Origin: an uncultured Cellvibrio sp.
Lineage (GTDB): Bacteria > Pseudomonadota > Gammaproteobacteria > Pseudomonadales > Cellvibrionaceae
Direction: 5' to 3'
NCBI GenBank assembly: GCA_946480695.1
Contig: CAMLKG010000015.1
Location: 50,195 to 114,194, forward strand
DNA length: 64,000 bases
Shown here: positions 1-8,823 of the stretch, in pieces
Layout of the letters: each line of letters opens with the position of its first letter
How positions within the stretch are numbered: the stretch's first letter is position 1
The notes under the pieces: model-generated
Databases searched by the model: none
Seen by the model: the letters and a program-made list of their open reading frames with translations, nothing else
What the model was told of the DNA's origin: nothing
Position numbers and translations under genes: made by a program

Positions 1-356
1 GCCGTAAGGTCATCCGTCTCTAGATATTTGTCATTGAAATCCAGGAGTTTCTCGGTGGTTGTATCGACGACATCATAAAGTTTGCTGGCTTCTTGCAGTG
101 CCTCGGCATCATCAAATTCGCGGCCTTCTTTGATGAGCTGATCATAAACTTCAAAATGGCCAGCGGAGACATAGTCCACCAGGATTTGGCAAAAGCTACG
201 CAACTTCTCGCCGCGCTGAACATCGCTTAATTCTTCATTCAGGCCGCTTAATGCGCAGTATTGCACCAGCATTTCCTGACGTTCCTCAAGCCAGCGATCA
301 ATGATTTCGCTGACACCACCCCAGCGCTCTTTAGCGGATTTGCAATTCTCTAACAT
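1..356 (-). CDS. rsd: Rsd/AlgQ anti-sigma-70 regulator (3' part outside window)
   Basis: The reading frame starts at ATG 356 and runs off the left edge after about 118 residues. It opens with MLENCKSAKERWGG, followed by IIDRWLEERQEMLVQYC, which I recognise as the conserved N-terminus of Rsd (AlgQ in Pseudomonas). Family members bind region 4 of the housekeeping sigma factor and lower its activity in stationary phase. The protein is all-helical and cytoplasmic, with no signal peptide. dsbB lies next to it on the same strand, an arrangement also known from Pseudomonas. The family call is firm; only the C-terminus is missing. Confidence 0.88.
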   Translation of the reverse strand, partial: MLENCKSAKERWGGVSEIIDRWLEERQEMLVQYCALSGLNEELSDVQRGEKLRSFCQILVDYVSAGHFEVYDQLIKEGREFDDAEALQEASKLYDVVDTTTEKLLDFNDKYLETDDLT

Positions 357-465
357 CAGTTGTTCCTATGAGTTTTCAACAAAGCGTTTGTGCGTGCGGA
401 GCGTGCCGTTTCCGGCTCGTTATGAGCCACCACAATAGGCCATCTATCAAAACAGGGCAAGACGC

Positions 466-963
466 TTAGGCGAGTTTGGTGTCCTTGCGGAGCAATTGAT
501 AAAGGTTAACAAATGCCAGTCCGATAAAAGCTATGAGTGTCCAGGCCGCCAGGCTTAAGCCGAAAATTTTATCGACGTGGGCGCAATTGCCGTCGCCTTG
601 CAATAAAAGTTTAAGGGCTTCGATAAAGGGAAATACCTCAAAAATATAAGACAGGCCGGGCCCGCAGGCGGGCACTTGATCGGCGGGTAAGCTTTGTAAC
701 CACAGTTGGCGACCGGCAAAGCAGGCACCCAGGAGCGGGCTGACAATTCCCAATATCGCGTAAACACGGCGGCCGGCAGTGGCCGGGTTGTGGATGGCGG
801 CTGCCAGGGCAAGGAGGCCGGTTAAAATCACAAAACCGCGTTGGGTAATGCACAGCGAGCAGGGAATCATTTTCAATACATGTTCCATGTAAGCGGCAGC
901 GAGGATCATCAAGGTACAGGCGACAAAAATGAGTAAATTGGTTTGGCGAATACCGGGGAGCAT
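466..963 (-). CDS. dsbB: Disulfide bond formation protein DsbB
   Basis: A 165-residue inner-membrane protein with four hydrophobic segments. The first periplasmic loop carries PCSLC (Cys35 and Cys38), the pair that passes electrons to quinone. The second loop carries Cys100 (in PACGPG) and Cys127 (in GNCAH), the pair that reoxidises DsbA. Length and layout are normal for DsbB. It lies upstream of rsd on the same strand, about 110 bp away. No dsbA is in the window. Confidence 0.93.
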   Translation of the reverse strand: MLPGIRQTNLLIFVACTLMILAAAYMEHVLKMIPCSLCITQRGFVILTGLLALAAAIHNPATAGRRVYAILGIVSPLLGACFAGRQLWLQSLPADQVPACGPGLSYIFEVFPFIEALKLLLQGDGNCAHVDKIFGLSLAAWTLIAFIGLAFVNLYQLLRKDTKLA

Positions 964-1151
964 GTGGATTCCTTATTGGCGTTGTAATGTAAACGTTATG
1001 GTGCACTATGGTAAGCAATTCGCGCCGGGGGGAGCCAGTGCTTTATAGGAAAACCACGCGTTGCGATTACGATAGGCTATGCTTGATGGGCTGGTTTTCC
1101 GCTCGCTTGGAGCTTAAAAACTGGCCCAAGTTTCACGGGTGAGGAATGGTG

Positions 1152-1697
1152 ATGAAGAATAAATGGCTCGTTGTGTTGGGCATGGCATTGGGACTGGCTA
1201 GTACCGGGGTTATGGCCGCCGGTGGCGGTAATACACCTGCGGAAGGGGTGAATTATATCGAGATTACTCCACCGCTGATTGTGAATTATGGCGGGCCGGG
1301 CAAAGTGCGGTATATCAAAGCCGAATTGTCCCTACGCGCTGAAAATGCGGCTGATGCTACCGAGGTGATCCATCACCTGCCATTAATCCGCGACAGGCTC
1401 GTGAGCATTCTCAGCGCCCAAACGGAAGAAGTGATCAGTACCGCCGAAGGCAAGGAATATTTGCGTATCTATGCGCTCGCAGAAATTAATAAAGCCTTGT
1501 TGAAAGTGGAGGGGCGCAGGCAGGATGGCGCTCATGGTAGTGAGAATCCTGAAAAGGAAACACAGTATTCTTCCAATGGAGAAGGCGTAACCCCGGCACA
1601 GGGAGCGGAAACTAAATTGCCCTCGGCGGCGGATGTGAAGCCGGTTAAGGGGCCCGCCTCGGACCTATTCTTTAACAATTTTGTGGTGCAAAAATAA
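1152..1697 (+). CDS. FliL-family exported protein
   Basis: A protein of 181 residues. I chose ATG 1152 over ATG 1146 because GAGGA at 1141-1145 is then 6 nt upstream instead of overlapping. The N-terminus is hydrophobic and ends in VMAAGGG, so it may be a cleavable signal peptide; flagellar FliL normally has a retained anchor. The central part (YIEITPPLIVNY, RYIKAELSL, LPLIRDRLVSILS) and the end (FFNNFVVQK) match the FliL domain. A low-complexity insert of about 45 residues precedes the last motif. No flagellar genes are nearby, so this is probably a stand-alone FliL-like protein rather than a motor subunit. Confidence 0.7.
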   Translation: MKNKWLVVLGMALGLASTGVMAAGGGNTPAEGVNYIEITPPLIVNYGGPGKVRYIKAELSLRAENAADATEVIHHLPLIRDRLVSILSAQTEEVISTAEGKEYLRIYALAEINKALLKVEGRRQDGAHGSENPEKETQYSSNGEGVTPAQGAETKLPSAADVKPVKGPASDLFFNNFVVQK

Positions 1698-1701
1698 ATT
1701 A

Positions 1702-1731
1702 CAGGCACCGCGAATAATCAAGCGGTGCCTG
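1702..1731. terminator. Hairpin between convergent fliL-like gene and gshA
   Basis: A perfect 10-bp inverted repeat, CAGGCACCGC and GCGGTGCCTG, with a 10-nt loop. It covers the last codons of gshA and follows the stop of the FliL-like gene. There is no clear T-run, so termination activity is an inference from position and symmetry. Confidence 0.45.
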
Positions 1732-3355
1732 CGCACCCCTCCATTCCCCCGCAATTATCGCCGCGATATTGGGCGTAATAGCGCTCCAGGTATTCGTCAA
1801 ACGAAACCTGCTGGCCCCGCTCAAGTTCCTGTTGTTCGCGTAAGGACGCGGTACTGACTGCAACATAGTTTGCGCGAGTATCGGCATCGAGTGGCCGGGC
1901 TGCAAAATAATTTCGATGTTGCTCAGCCAGTGCGAGTGCATGCGCATAAAAACTTTGTTGTTTTGCCTCCATGTCCCCTAATACCCGAGCGGAAGGCGTT
2001 AGCGCAGGATTTTCTATTTTTTCCAACTGATGTTGTAACGCTTGCCGGTAAGTGTCGCTGCCCTTTGCCTGATCAAGTAAGGATGCACATGACATGCTGC
2101 CCTGGATAATCTCGGTTGCCCATGTGCGCATCGGGATCGAATGATCTCCCCGCAACAATTCGAGTCGAGGCTCGCGTCCCTGGTTGACGACACGTTTCTG
2201 GTTTTCCTGCCCCTGGTAAAATTCACGCTCATCGGTTGCAGGGCTTTCACTTAATAGGCAGTAAAGCAAAAACGCATCCATTACCTGCATTTGTTCGATG
2301 GTAATTCCCAAAGGTTCGTAAGGATTCAGGTCGACACAACGCACTTCGATATATTCCACTCCACGCAAGCGAAGCGCTTGCAATGCCGTTTCGCCACGCT
2401 CGGTAGTGCGCTTGGGACGAATGCTGGAGTAAAACTCGTTTTCAATTTGCAGGAGGCTGGTATTGAGTTGCCGGTAGTTGCCGGCTTGGTCTTTCACGCC
2501 GATTTTTTCATAGGCCGGATGACTGTGGGTAATAGCACCGCAGAGTGTTTTCAAGTAATCGTTCAGGTTGTTGTAATTCACCACCAAACTTTTTTGCGCA
2601 TCACTTTGGTAGCCCAGGTCGCCCATGCGCAGCGAGGTTGCATAAGGTAAATAATGCGTTTGCTTGCCGAACGGAAAAGGTATCAATTGGTGACTGCGAT
2701 CATTAATAAAACAGGAGCAGACTGCTGGTGAGGCGCCGAATAAATAAATCAGCAACCAGAAATTGCGGCGAAAATTGCGAATCAACCCAAAGTAGCGCTC
2801 GGTTTTGAAGTCCTGTAGCGATTGCTTGTTGCCACACTGGGCTTGCAAAATTCGCCAGAATTCATCGGGTAAGCTGAAGTTGTAATGTATTCCCGCAATG
2901 GTTTGCATCGGGCGACCATACCTATGGCCCAAACCAATGCGGTAAATGGTTTTCATCGTGCCGCTGTTAGATGTGCCGTAGCGGGCCACGGGAATTTCAT
3001 TATTGTCACCGAGGATGCAGGGCATGCTTGCGGGCCAGAGGCGCTCGCCATTTGCCGCCAAGTGTTCATAAGTGAAGCGATGAATATCGTCCAACTGGGA
3101 TAGCAAAGGCTCCACATCCGCAAACGGATCGGTAATAAATTCCAGCAAGGCTTCGCTGTAATCAGTGGTGATGTGCGGGTGGGTTAAGGCCGAGCCCAGT
3201 GCAACAGGATGCTCCGTTTGAGCCAGGGTACCTATAGGGGTGACCCGCAGGCTCTCCTTTTCCAGGCCCCGCAAAATGCCGCGCAGGCTGGCGTTATTGT
3301 CCGGTGCGGAAAAGGTGGCTAATAAATCCGGCGATATACCTTGGGGTGCAGACAC
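1718..3355 (-). CDS. gshA: Glutamate-cysteine ligase
   Basis: A 545-residue cytoplasmic enzyme that joins glutamate and cysteine with ATP, the first and rate-limiting step of glutathione synthesis. Motifs of the proteobacterial (type 1) family are plain: GLEKESLRV near the N-terminus, TTDYSEALLEFIT, and the region around IEVRCVDLNPY. It is slightly longer than the E. coli enzyme (about 518). A 16-bp tandem repeat lies immediately upstream. gshB is not in the window. Confidence 0.95.
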   Translation of the reverse strand: MSAPQGISPDLLATFSAPDNNASLRGILRGLEKESLRVTPIGTLAQTEHPVALGSALTHPHITTDYSEALLEFITDPFADVEPLLSQLDDIHRFTYEHLAANGERLWPASMPCILGDNNEIPVARYGTSNSGTMKTIYRIGLGHRYGRPMQTIAGIHYNFSLPDEFWRILQAQCGNKQSLQDFKTERYFGLIRNFRRNFWLLIYLFGASPAVCSCFINDRSHQLIPFPFGKQTHYLPYATSLRMGDLGYQSDAQKSLVVNYNNLNDYLKTLCGAITHSHPAYEKIGVKDQAGNYRQLNTSLLQIENEFYSSIRPKRTTERGETALQALRLRGVEYIEVRCVDLNPYEPLGITIEQMQVMDAFLLYCLLSESPATDEREFYQGQENQKRVVNQGREPRLELLRGDHSIPMRTWATEIIQGSMSCASLLDQAKGSDTYRQALQHQLEKIENPALTPSARVLGDMEAKQQSFYAHALALAEQHRNYFAARPLDADTRANYVAVSTASLREQQELERGQQVSFDEYLERYYAQYRGDNCGGMEGCAGTA

Positions 3356-3368
3356 ATCAATTTCCTAT

Positions 3369-3400
3369 TTTTAGGGGTATCCAATTTTAGGGGTATCCAG
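3369..3400. repeat. Tandem 16-bp repeat just upstream of gshA
   Basis: Two adjacent copies, TTTTAGGGGTATCCAA and TTTTAGGGGTATCCAG, differ only in the last base. They end 14 bp before the gshA start codon, in its 5' untranslated or promoter region. They could be a duplicated operator or a chance slippage duplication. Confidence 0.6.
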
Positions 3401-3461
3401 GTGCGGTAATGGCTACCCGAAGGTGTGGAGTTAGTCTAGATCAATTCCAGCGTGCGGCCTG

Positions 3462-3806
3462 TCATTCAGGGCTCGTTCCTGCTTCCGAAGCTTCGGCGGG
3501 AACAGCCGCGGAATCAAATTCCGGCGGTTCGATGCCCGTGCTATCGAATAGGTCCTTGCCAGGTTTGGGCAAGGGAGCGGGCATGATTGCTGGATCTATG
3601 GCTGGGAATCCTTTCTCGTTCGCCGGGCAGCCAATGACTTTAATACGCTGCTTGTAATCCCTGGAGCTGGCTTCGAACATCTGGTTAATGGCTTCGTCCT
3701 TGTGAATTGTTTTAAACAGCGCGCCCGGGTCGCGCCCATCCAGCCAATTGTTTTGCTTGCCAAGGAAGAGGTTATCCTGATTTTGCAAAATAAAAAGTTC
3801 GCTCAT
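3462..3806 (-). CDS. Conserved hypothetical protein
   Basis: A 114-residue soluble protein without signal peptide or membrane segment. The first two thirds look folded (FLGKQNNWLDGRD, ASSRDYKQRIKVIGCP). The tail is acidic and rich in Pro and Ala and looks disordered. I do not recognise the family. It lies about 107 bp upstream of gshA on the same strand and may be cotranscribed with it. Confidence 0.6.
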   Translation of the reverse strand: MSELFILQNQDNLFLGKQNNWLDGRDPGALFKTIHKDEAINQMFEASSRDYKQRIKVIGCPANEKGFPAIDPAIMPAPLPKPGKDLFDSTGIEPPEFDSAAVPAEASEAGTSPE

Positions 3807-4137
3807 AACTCAACGCCCACGATATATGAGGGTAACAAGGTAAAGCGCGAATGTTGGGGTAGTCCAGCCAAGTTCAAGGGTGTAGCGGCCTTGATAAATG
3901 GCGCGATAGTATTAAATTTTGATAAGATTGCGCTAACAGTTCAATTTTTCCTGCGAATTGCTTCGCGTGGGGCCAAATTGATGCTGTGTTAATTCCCCCC
4001 GATAACCGGGAAACTTGATGCATAGACTGCCTTAATATTGATAACAATAGACGCTTGATGTTTGCGCAAACAGCTTCATCGGCAGCCTGCATTCATTTAA
4101 TTCTTTGCAAGACGATAATAACGAGAGGAGTTGGATA
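3807..4137. other. Intergenic region without recognised gene
   Basis: A 331-bp gap between divergent genes that must hold a promoter in each direction. I see no convincing ORF, repeat or terminator. A GAGAGGAG ribosome-binding site lies at its right end. Confidence 0.5.
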
Positions 4138-4701
4138 ATGATTAAAAGTTTGTTGGTCTACGCTCATTTAATCGCCGCGTGTATAGCAGTAGGGGTTTCA
4201 CTGATCCAGGATTTTGCGCTTGTCAGGTGGCGCGGGCGTGCAATGGATCATGAAGCGATACAGATCCTGCAACGCAATGCAGGCATTGTAACGTTGGCGC
4301 TTGCCTTACTCTGGGTGACGGGGCTGGTTATTGTTGCGATGGGGTATATCGATAACCCGGCTTATCTAATGAACCAAAAGCTCTGGGCCAAGTTTACCGT
4401 TGTCAGCCTTCTGACAATAAACGGGCTTTTCTTGCACTTCTACAGCTTTCCCCGACTGGCATCACCGCAGGGCTTTTTAGGAAGTAATACAGGTGAGCAA
4501 TTAATTGTACTGATGACGGCGGCCGTATCAATTGTCTCCTGGTTATATGCCTGTTATCTCGGCATTGCCCGCCCATGGAACAACCTTGCCTCGTACAGCT
4601 ACGTGATGACAATTTATGCCGTAGCCTTGGGGGTCACCTTTCTGGTTGCCCTTGAATGCTGGCGTGAATTGCGCAGCGAGTTCCGGCCTGTTATTCGCTA
4701 G
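4138..4701 (+). CDS. Small integral membrane protein
   Basis: A 187-residue protein with about five hydrophobic segments and little outside the membrane. The start at ATG 4138 has a strong GAGAGGAG site ending 8 nt upstream; an earlier in-frame ATG has none. Histidines in the first and third helices (YAHLIAA, FLHFYSF) recall the DUF2214/CopD-like group of small membrane proteins, but I am not sure of the family. The gene stands alone and is followed by a long hairpin. Confidence 0.65.
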   Translation: MIKSLLVYAHLIAACIAVGVSLIQDFALVRWRGRAMDHEAIQILQRNAGIVTLALALLWVTGLVIVAMGYIDNPAYLMNQKLWAKFTVVSLLTINGLFLHFYSFPRLASPQGFLGSNTGEQLIVLMTAAVSIVSWLYACYLGIARPWNNLASYSYVMTIYAVALGVTFLVALECWRELRSEFRPVIR

Positions 4702-4748
4702 ATCACCACCTGACCCCCCCCATGAAGACAGTTTTTCAGGTGGTGATC
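4701..4748. repeat. Perfect 13-bp inverted repeat after the membrane protein gene
   Basis: GATCACCACCTGA (4701-4713) and TCAGGTGGTGATC (4736-4748) are exact inverted copies separated by 22 bp. The left arm begins on the last base of the stop codon of the preceding gene. It may be a terminator with a long loop or a protein-binding site, since no T-run follows. Confidence 0.6.
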
Positions 4749-4949
4749 CGTCACAGTAATGAATTACTCAATCCAGATAATTTCTATTTTGTGGCGTGTG
4801 GTATAGGGCGGGGCCTTTTTCCTTCCTGACATAATTAGGCATATTGGATCAGTTAGCCAACATCAAATGTTTGTTAAGGTTCATCGGAGAGGGGGAAATA
4901 ATGCGGTTTTCGAACTGCAGATACCGAGTAGATTTTAGGATGGCCCCAG

Positions 4950-4980
4950 AAAAACAAATGCCCCGAGGTTATCGGGGCAT
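4950..4980 (-). terminator. Rho-independent terminator of the Ig-like lipoprotein gene
   Basis: Inverted repeat ATGCCCCGA / TCGGGGCAT (4958-4980) with a 5-nt loop. Read on the minus strand it is followed by a T-rich tract (TTTGTTTTT). It lies 18 bp past the stop of the 1161-residue gene. Confidence 0.85.
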
Positions 4981-4998
4981 TTTTGCTTCAACTCAAGA

Positions 4999-7900
4999 TT
5001 AATTGATCGTTGTTGTGTAGCTTCGAGTACTACCTATTACGCCTTGCTTTTCAGGAACTTCAACAATTATTTTGAAGCTGCCAGATGCAGGTAGAGTTGA
5101 ATCGCCTTGCAACGAGATGGTGAAAAGCGTCGGACCTGTAATATTGGAGGGTACTTCAACCGGATCAGGGTTAAGCACGACAGTAGCGTTGGTAACGTCG
5201 CCAGTATCGAGTGTAACTTTTGTCCCAGTGGGCAGGCTGTTTTCCTTAGTGTCTTGCAATGAAATTAATAGCAACTCCGATGCTCCCAATCCCAACGAAA
5301 CATTGCCAGGCTGGCCAATTAGGCGTCCATCTACATTTGTTCCTGGAACACCTGTAGACATAACCAGAGTTATATCCTCGCGTACGGTAACGCTGTTTTG
5401 GGTACAATCATCGCCTGTTGCAGGGCAGAGTGCACCATCGTATTTCCCATTTCCTGATGTTCTCTCACCATCTTTTATCAAGCTGCTATTTGGTCCAAAA
5501 ATATCTACGAAAACCTCCTGGTTAAGGTCGTAAATGCCGTTTTGATTACCGTCCAAATATGCTTCACCTAAATCATCGCATGCTTGTGAAGGGTCAACTA
5601 AAGAAGGAGTAGGGGCATTTTTATCACAAGTCAGTCCGCTGGCTGCAAACGTATCTGTATTGTCATATTGCCCATTGCCATTGGTATCAATAAAGCTTTC
5701 ATTGCCCAATGCGGTAGCCAGAATGGTAACCTTTCCACTGGTCGGACGAGGGCTTTGACTGAACCATTTTACTGTACAGCTACTAAATTCGTCCGTTTCA
5801 CATGAGTCTTCAATGAGGCCTCCTGACGCAGTAAAAGTTACCGTTGTACCTTCGGGAACAGGGTTGTTGAAAGCATCTGCCATACGAATAGTGACATCTA
5901 CTTCATAGCCATCTACATAATTTGGTGGATTATATTCGGAGGCCGAAATAGACATACTGTCCTGGTCCGGGATACCAGTTGAGATAACCAAACGGCTGGA
6001 TTGTGTTGAAATTGTTTGTTCCTGACTGTTTTGCGCGCTGGCGGTTACACGGACAGAAGTTGCAATCGTTCCTGATTGGACACGTGCGCTGACACGTCCG
6101 TTAACATCACTTATGACTTGAATAGACTGGGTGCAGGTTGCGTTATTGACGATACATACACCGCCTATGGTGTTGTTAAGGGTCAGTGTAACCGGCACGC
6201 CTGCCATTCCCAAGCCATCCTGTCCATTTACAATAAAGCTAACTGTGGATATCTCTTCGCCTTGAGCGCCTTTCAGACTAATTTGTGCCGGATCGGCTTT
6301 CTCGAAAACTATGTTCTGTGCAGATGCGTTAACGATGCTCAGCGTAGCCGTTGCGGTATTTACCATAAGGCTTGAAAGATCGGAGGTTGCAATAATTTCA
6401 TCCGATCCAATGCAACCGTTTGCTTTGTAATTGATAGTTGCTCTGCCAGTTTGAGTAGTAATGGTATTGGTCTCTTCCCCTGCTAAGTTGGTAAATATCG
6501 CTGTACCAGCCGTAAAGCAAGATGAGGTGAAAGTTACGTTAGAATTGCCGGAGGTCAGGTTACCTTCACCATCAACGAAGTTCACAGCAAGGCTCGTTGA
6601 CCCATTTGGTGATAATGACGCACTGCCTATTCCCACTTCGATTGCTCCCGCGACAAAAGAGTCTCCTGTTCCTTTACCTATAAATTTAGCGGAAGCGTTT
6701 TCCAACGGTTTTGGGGCAATACGAGTGCTGTAAGACGTTTCCAAATAAGGCGATTTAACAAGGATGCTAAAGCTGCCGGTTGGACGTTCTGTTTTGCTCG
6801 CTTTGAGTGTTACAGTAAAAACGGTTGGGTTTAATGTATTAGCAACACCGTTAGCAGGCATACTATGGTTGATAGTTACATCTGAGGCAGTCTGGGTATT
6901 AAGTGAAATAGTAGTGCCTAGGGGCATGGAGTTGCCATGAATATCAGCCAGGGTGACATTAAATGAAAAGCTTTCATTGGCGCCCATTTCGATCACTTCG
7001 GGTTGCCCAATCAACAATCCGTTTTCGCTGTAAGGCATGTCACTGGACATTACCAGTACCAAATCCTGGCGAATATTTACCGCTTGTTTTGAACAGCCTA
7101 AACCGGGTGTTGCGCAAAGCACCCCGTTGTACTCACCATTTTCTGTTGAATGTGTTTGATCGCGATTAAGATCGACAAATTCCTCTTGATCCGGGTCGTA
7201 TACGCCATTTTCATTATTATCTATATATGCTTCGCCCAAATCGTCACAAGGCGCGTCACTACCATTAGATTCAGCGGTAGATACTGGAACATTTGGGTCA
7301 CAATTTCCATTGCTAGGTGCATTGTAGGAGTTAAAGGTATCTTTGCCCGGTGTATACACGCCATCGCCATCATTATCCCTGAAACTTTCGTTACCTAAAG
7401 TCGTTGCAAGTATCGTAACGCGGCCATTGCTCGGTCGGTTGTTTTGGCTCTTCCAGGTTACCGTACATTCCCCGTTGACCGTAGTACAGTTAGTGTCTAT
7501 TACCCCGCCTTCGGTAGTAAATTGCACGGAAGTATTATCTGGTGGAGGGTTATTGAAGGCATCTGCTAGGCGTACGGTGATGGATACCGGTTCCCCGTCA
7601 CGGTTCCAGCCCGCCGGGTTAAATTTAGAGGCAGAAATGGACATGCTGTTTTGGTCGGGCATCCCTGTGCCAATCGATAATTTATTTGAGCGACCACTAA
7701 TATTTGATGTGGGTTCGGTAGCAATTACTTCGACCGCTGTAGGTATAGTGCCTGCCTGGATTGTTGTAGAAGCAAGGCCGGATTTGTCCGTGGTTGCTGT
7801 GGTATTGGTTAACTGGATTCCACCAACATCAGTACTAAGGCTGAAGTTAACCGGCAAGTTTTTAATCGGAGCACCAGTACTTCCTAAAACAGTGAAACGA

Positions 7901-8484
7901 ACAACCGCTGTTTGTGCTCCACCGCTATCTTTCAAGAAGATCTTATCGGGCGTCGCATCGTTAAATTGAATAGATTGGATGGTGTCCTGAGCTATTGTCA
8001 GAGTTTTGCGCGCAACTTTCGGCGTGCCTTCGAGTACTGCCGTAGCGGTAACCTCATCATCGCCTACGCATCCATTAGCTGAGTAGGTGATTGATGCCTG
8101 ACCGTTTTCCGTGGAAACCTTATTTGTGGTGGCAGTCCCAACTGTAAGATTGGCTTCTCCGGCAGCATAACAGCGGGAGTTAAACGTTACTTGTATGGGC
8201 GAAGTCACCAACGTATTGGTGCTGCTTACAATGCTTACAGTCAAGGTAGTATTACCACCTGCAGGTATTTGATCAGAAGTGCTAGCTTCGATTTCTCCCG
8301 CTACAAACTCGTTACCGTCTCCCCGACCAATAGACACCGCCAATGTGGTGTCTATTGAACCTGAGCTAACACTCCCCGAACTGGTTTGGGGGTCTAGCGG
8401 GGAACTGGAGCCACCGCCGCAGGCGGTTAATATAAGGCTGATAAATGCTGCACTAACGACCTTCGTTGTTTTTAGGGTATGCAT
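4999..8484 (-). CDS. Large Ig-like (Big-1 type) repeat lipoprotein
   Basis: A 1161-residue exported protein. The signal peptide ends in a lipobox, LILTACGGG, so it is probably an outer-membrane lipoprotein. The rest is built of Ig-like beta domains (phrases such as PVNFSLSTDVGG and VRLADAFNNPPP), as in invasin/intimin-type Big-1 repeats. The chain is internally duplicated: residues about 45-590 and 600-1160 share the same order of blocks, including paired ATTLGNESF / ATALGNESF segments. Each half has calcium-loop-like stretches (DNDGDGVYTPGKD; DTNGNGQYDNTD; DNNENGVYDPDQ) followed by CDDLGEAY. The protein is probably a surface or adhesive protein. Its partner is unknown and no transporter is adjacent. 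Confidence 0.78.
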   Translation of the reverse strand: MHTLKTTKVVSAAFISLILTACGGGSSSPLDPQTSSGSVSSGSIDTTLAVSIGRGDGNEFVAGEIEASTSDQIPAGGNTTLTVSIVSSTNTLVTSPIQVTFNSRCYAAGEANLTVGTATTNKVSTENGQASITYSANGCVGDDEVTATAVLEGTPKVARKTLTIAQDTIQSIQFNDATPDKIFLKDSGGAQTAVVRFTVLGSTGAPIKNLPVNFSLSTDVGGIQLTNTTATTDKSGLASTTIQAGTIPTAVEVIATEPTSNISGRSNKLSIGTGMPDQNSMSISASKFNPAGWNRDGEPVSITVRLADAFNNPPPDNTSVQFTTEGGVIDTNCTTVNGECTVTWKSQNNRPSNGRVTILATTLGNESFRDNDGDGVYTPGKDTFNSYNAPSNGNCDPNVPVSTAESNGSDAPCDDLGEAYIDNNENGVYDPDQEEFVDLNRDQTHSTENGEYNGVLCATPGLGCSKQAVNIRQDLVLVMSSDMPYSENGLLIGQPEVIEMGANESFSFNVTLADIHGNSMPLGTTISLNTQTASDVTINHSMPANGVANTLNPTVFTVTLKASKTERPTGSFSILVKSPYLETSYSTRIAPKPLENASAKFIGKGTGDSFVAGAIEVGIGSASLSPNGSTSLAVNFVDGEGNLTSGNSNVTFTSSCFTAGTAIFTNLAGEETNTITTQTGRATINYKANGCIGSDEIIATSDLSSLMVNTATATLSIVNASAQNIVFEKADPAQISLKGAQGEEISTVSFIVNGQDGLGMAGVPVTLTLNNTIGGVCIVNNATCTQSIQVISDVNGRVSARVQSGTIATSVRVTASAQNSQEQTISTQSSRLVISTGIPDQDSMSISASEYNPPNYVDGYEVDVTIRMADAFNNPVPEGTTVTFTASGGLIEDSCETDEFSSCTVKWFSQSPRPTSGKVTILATALGNESFIDTNGNGQYDNTDTFAASGLTCDKNAPTPSLVDPSQACDDLGEAYLDGNQNGIYDLNQEVFVDIFGPNSSLIKDGERTSGNGKYDGALCPATGDDCTQNSVTVREDITLVMSTGVPGTNVDGRLIGQPGNVSLGLGASELLLISLQDTKENSLPTGTKVTLDTGDVTNATVVLNPDPVEVPSNITGPTLFTISLQGDSTLPASGSFKIIVEVPEKQGVIGSTRSYTTTIN

Positions 8485-8823
8485 GGTGTCTTCCTGGGTT
8501 ACCGACCGTTGATAACTAGCCCGGCGGCGGGTATTGAATTCAAGATATAAATGGCATAAAGAATCGGTGCTAAGCTCTTGAGCTTACTGGCACTTATGGC
8601 CAAAGCTAACGTTAGCTCATATCTTTTCAATGATAAAGTCCCGCACGTTCAAAAAACGCACGTTGCCAGGCAAAACACCTGATATTTGTGCAAGTCTTGG
8701 CATTTTTTGCTGGCGCCAAGCTCTTTCTTTTGGCGCATTGGCATACCGTGCCCTTTTTTTCTGCCTGGACTGTGCACAAGCTTTTATAATCGGCCCCACT
8801 TTTCCCTTAAGTTGAGTTTACCC
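8485..8823. other. Divergent intergenic region
   Basis: A 339-bp gap between divergent genes. The open frame before ATG 8824 (from 8686) encodes a Phe/Cys-rich stretch unlike the RlmI family and is not counted as coding. I see no further feature. Confidence 0.5.

Noticed and set aside
8686..8823. 46-codon extension of the RlmI-type gene.
   Set aside because: Cys/Phe-rich residues unlike the family; ATG 8824 gives the normal N-terminus.
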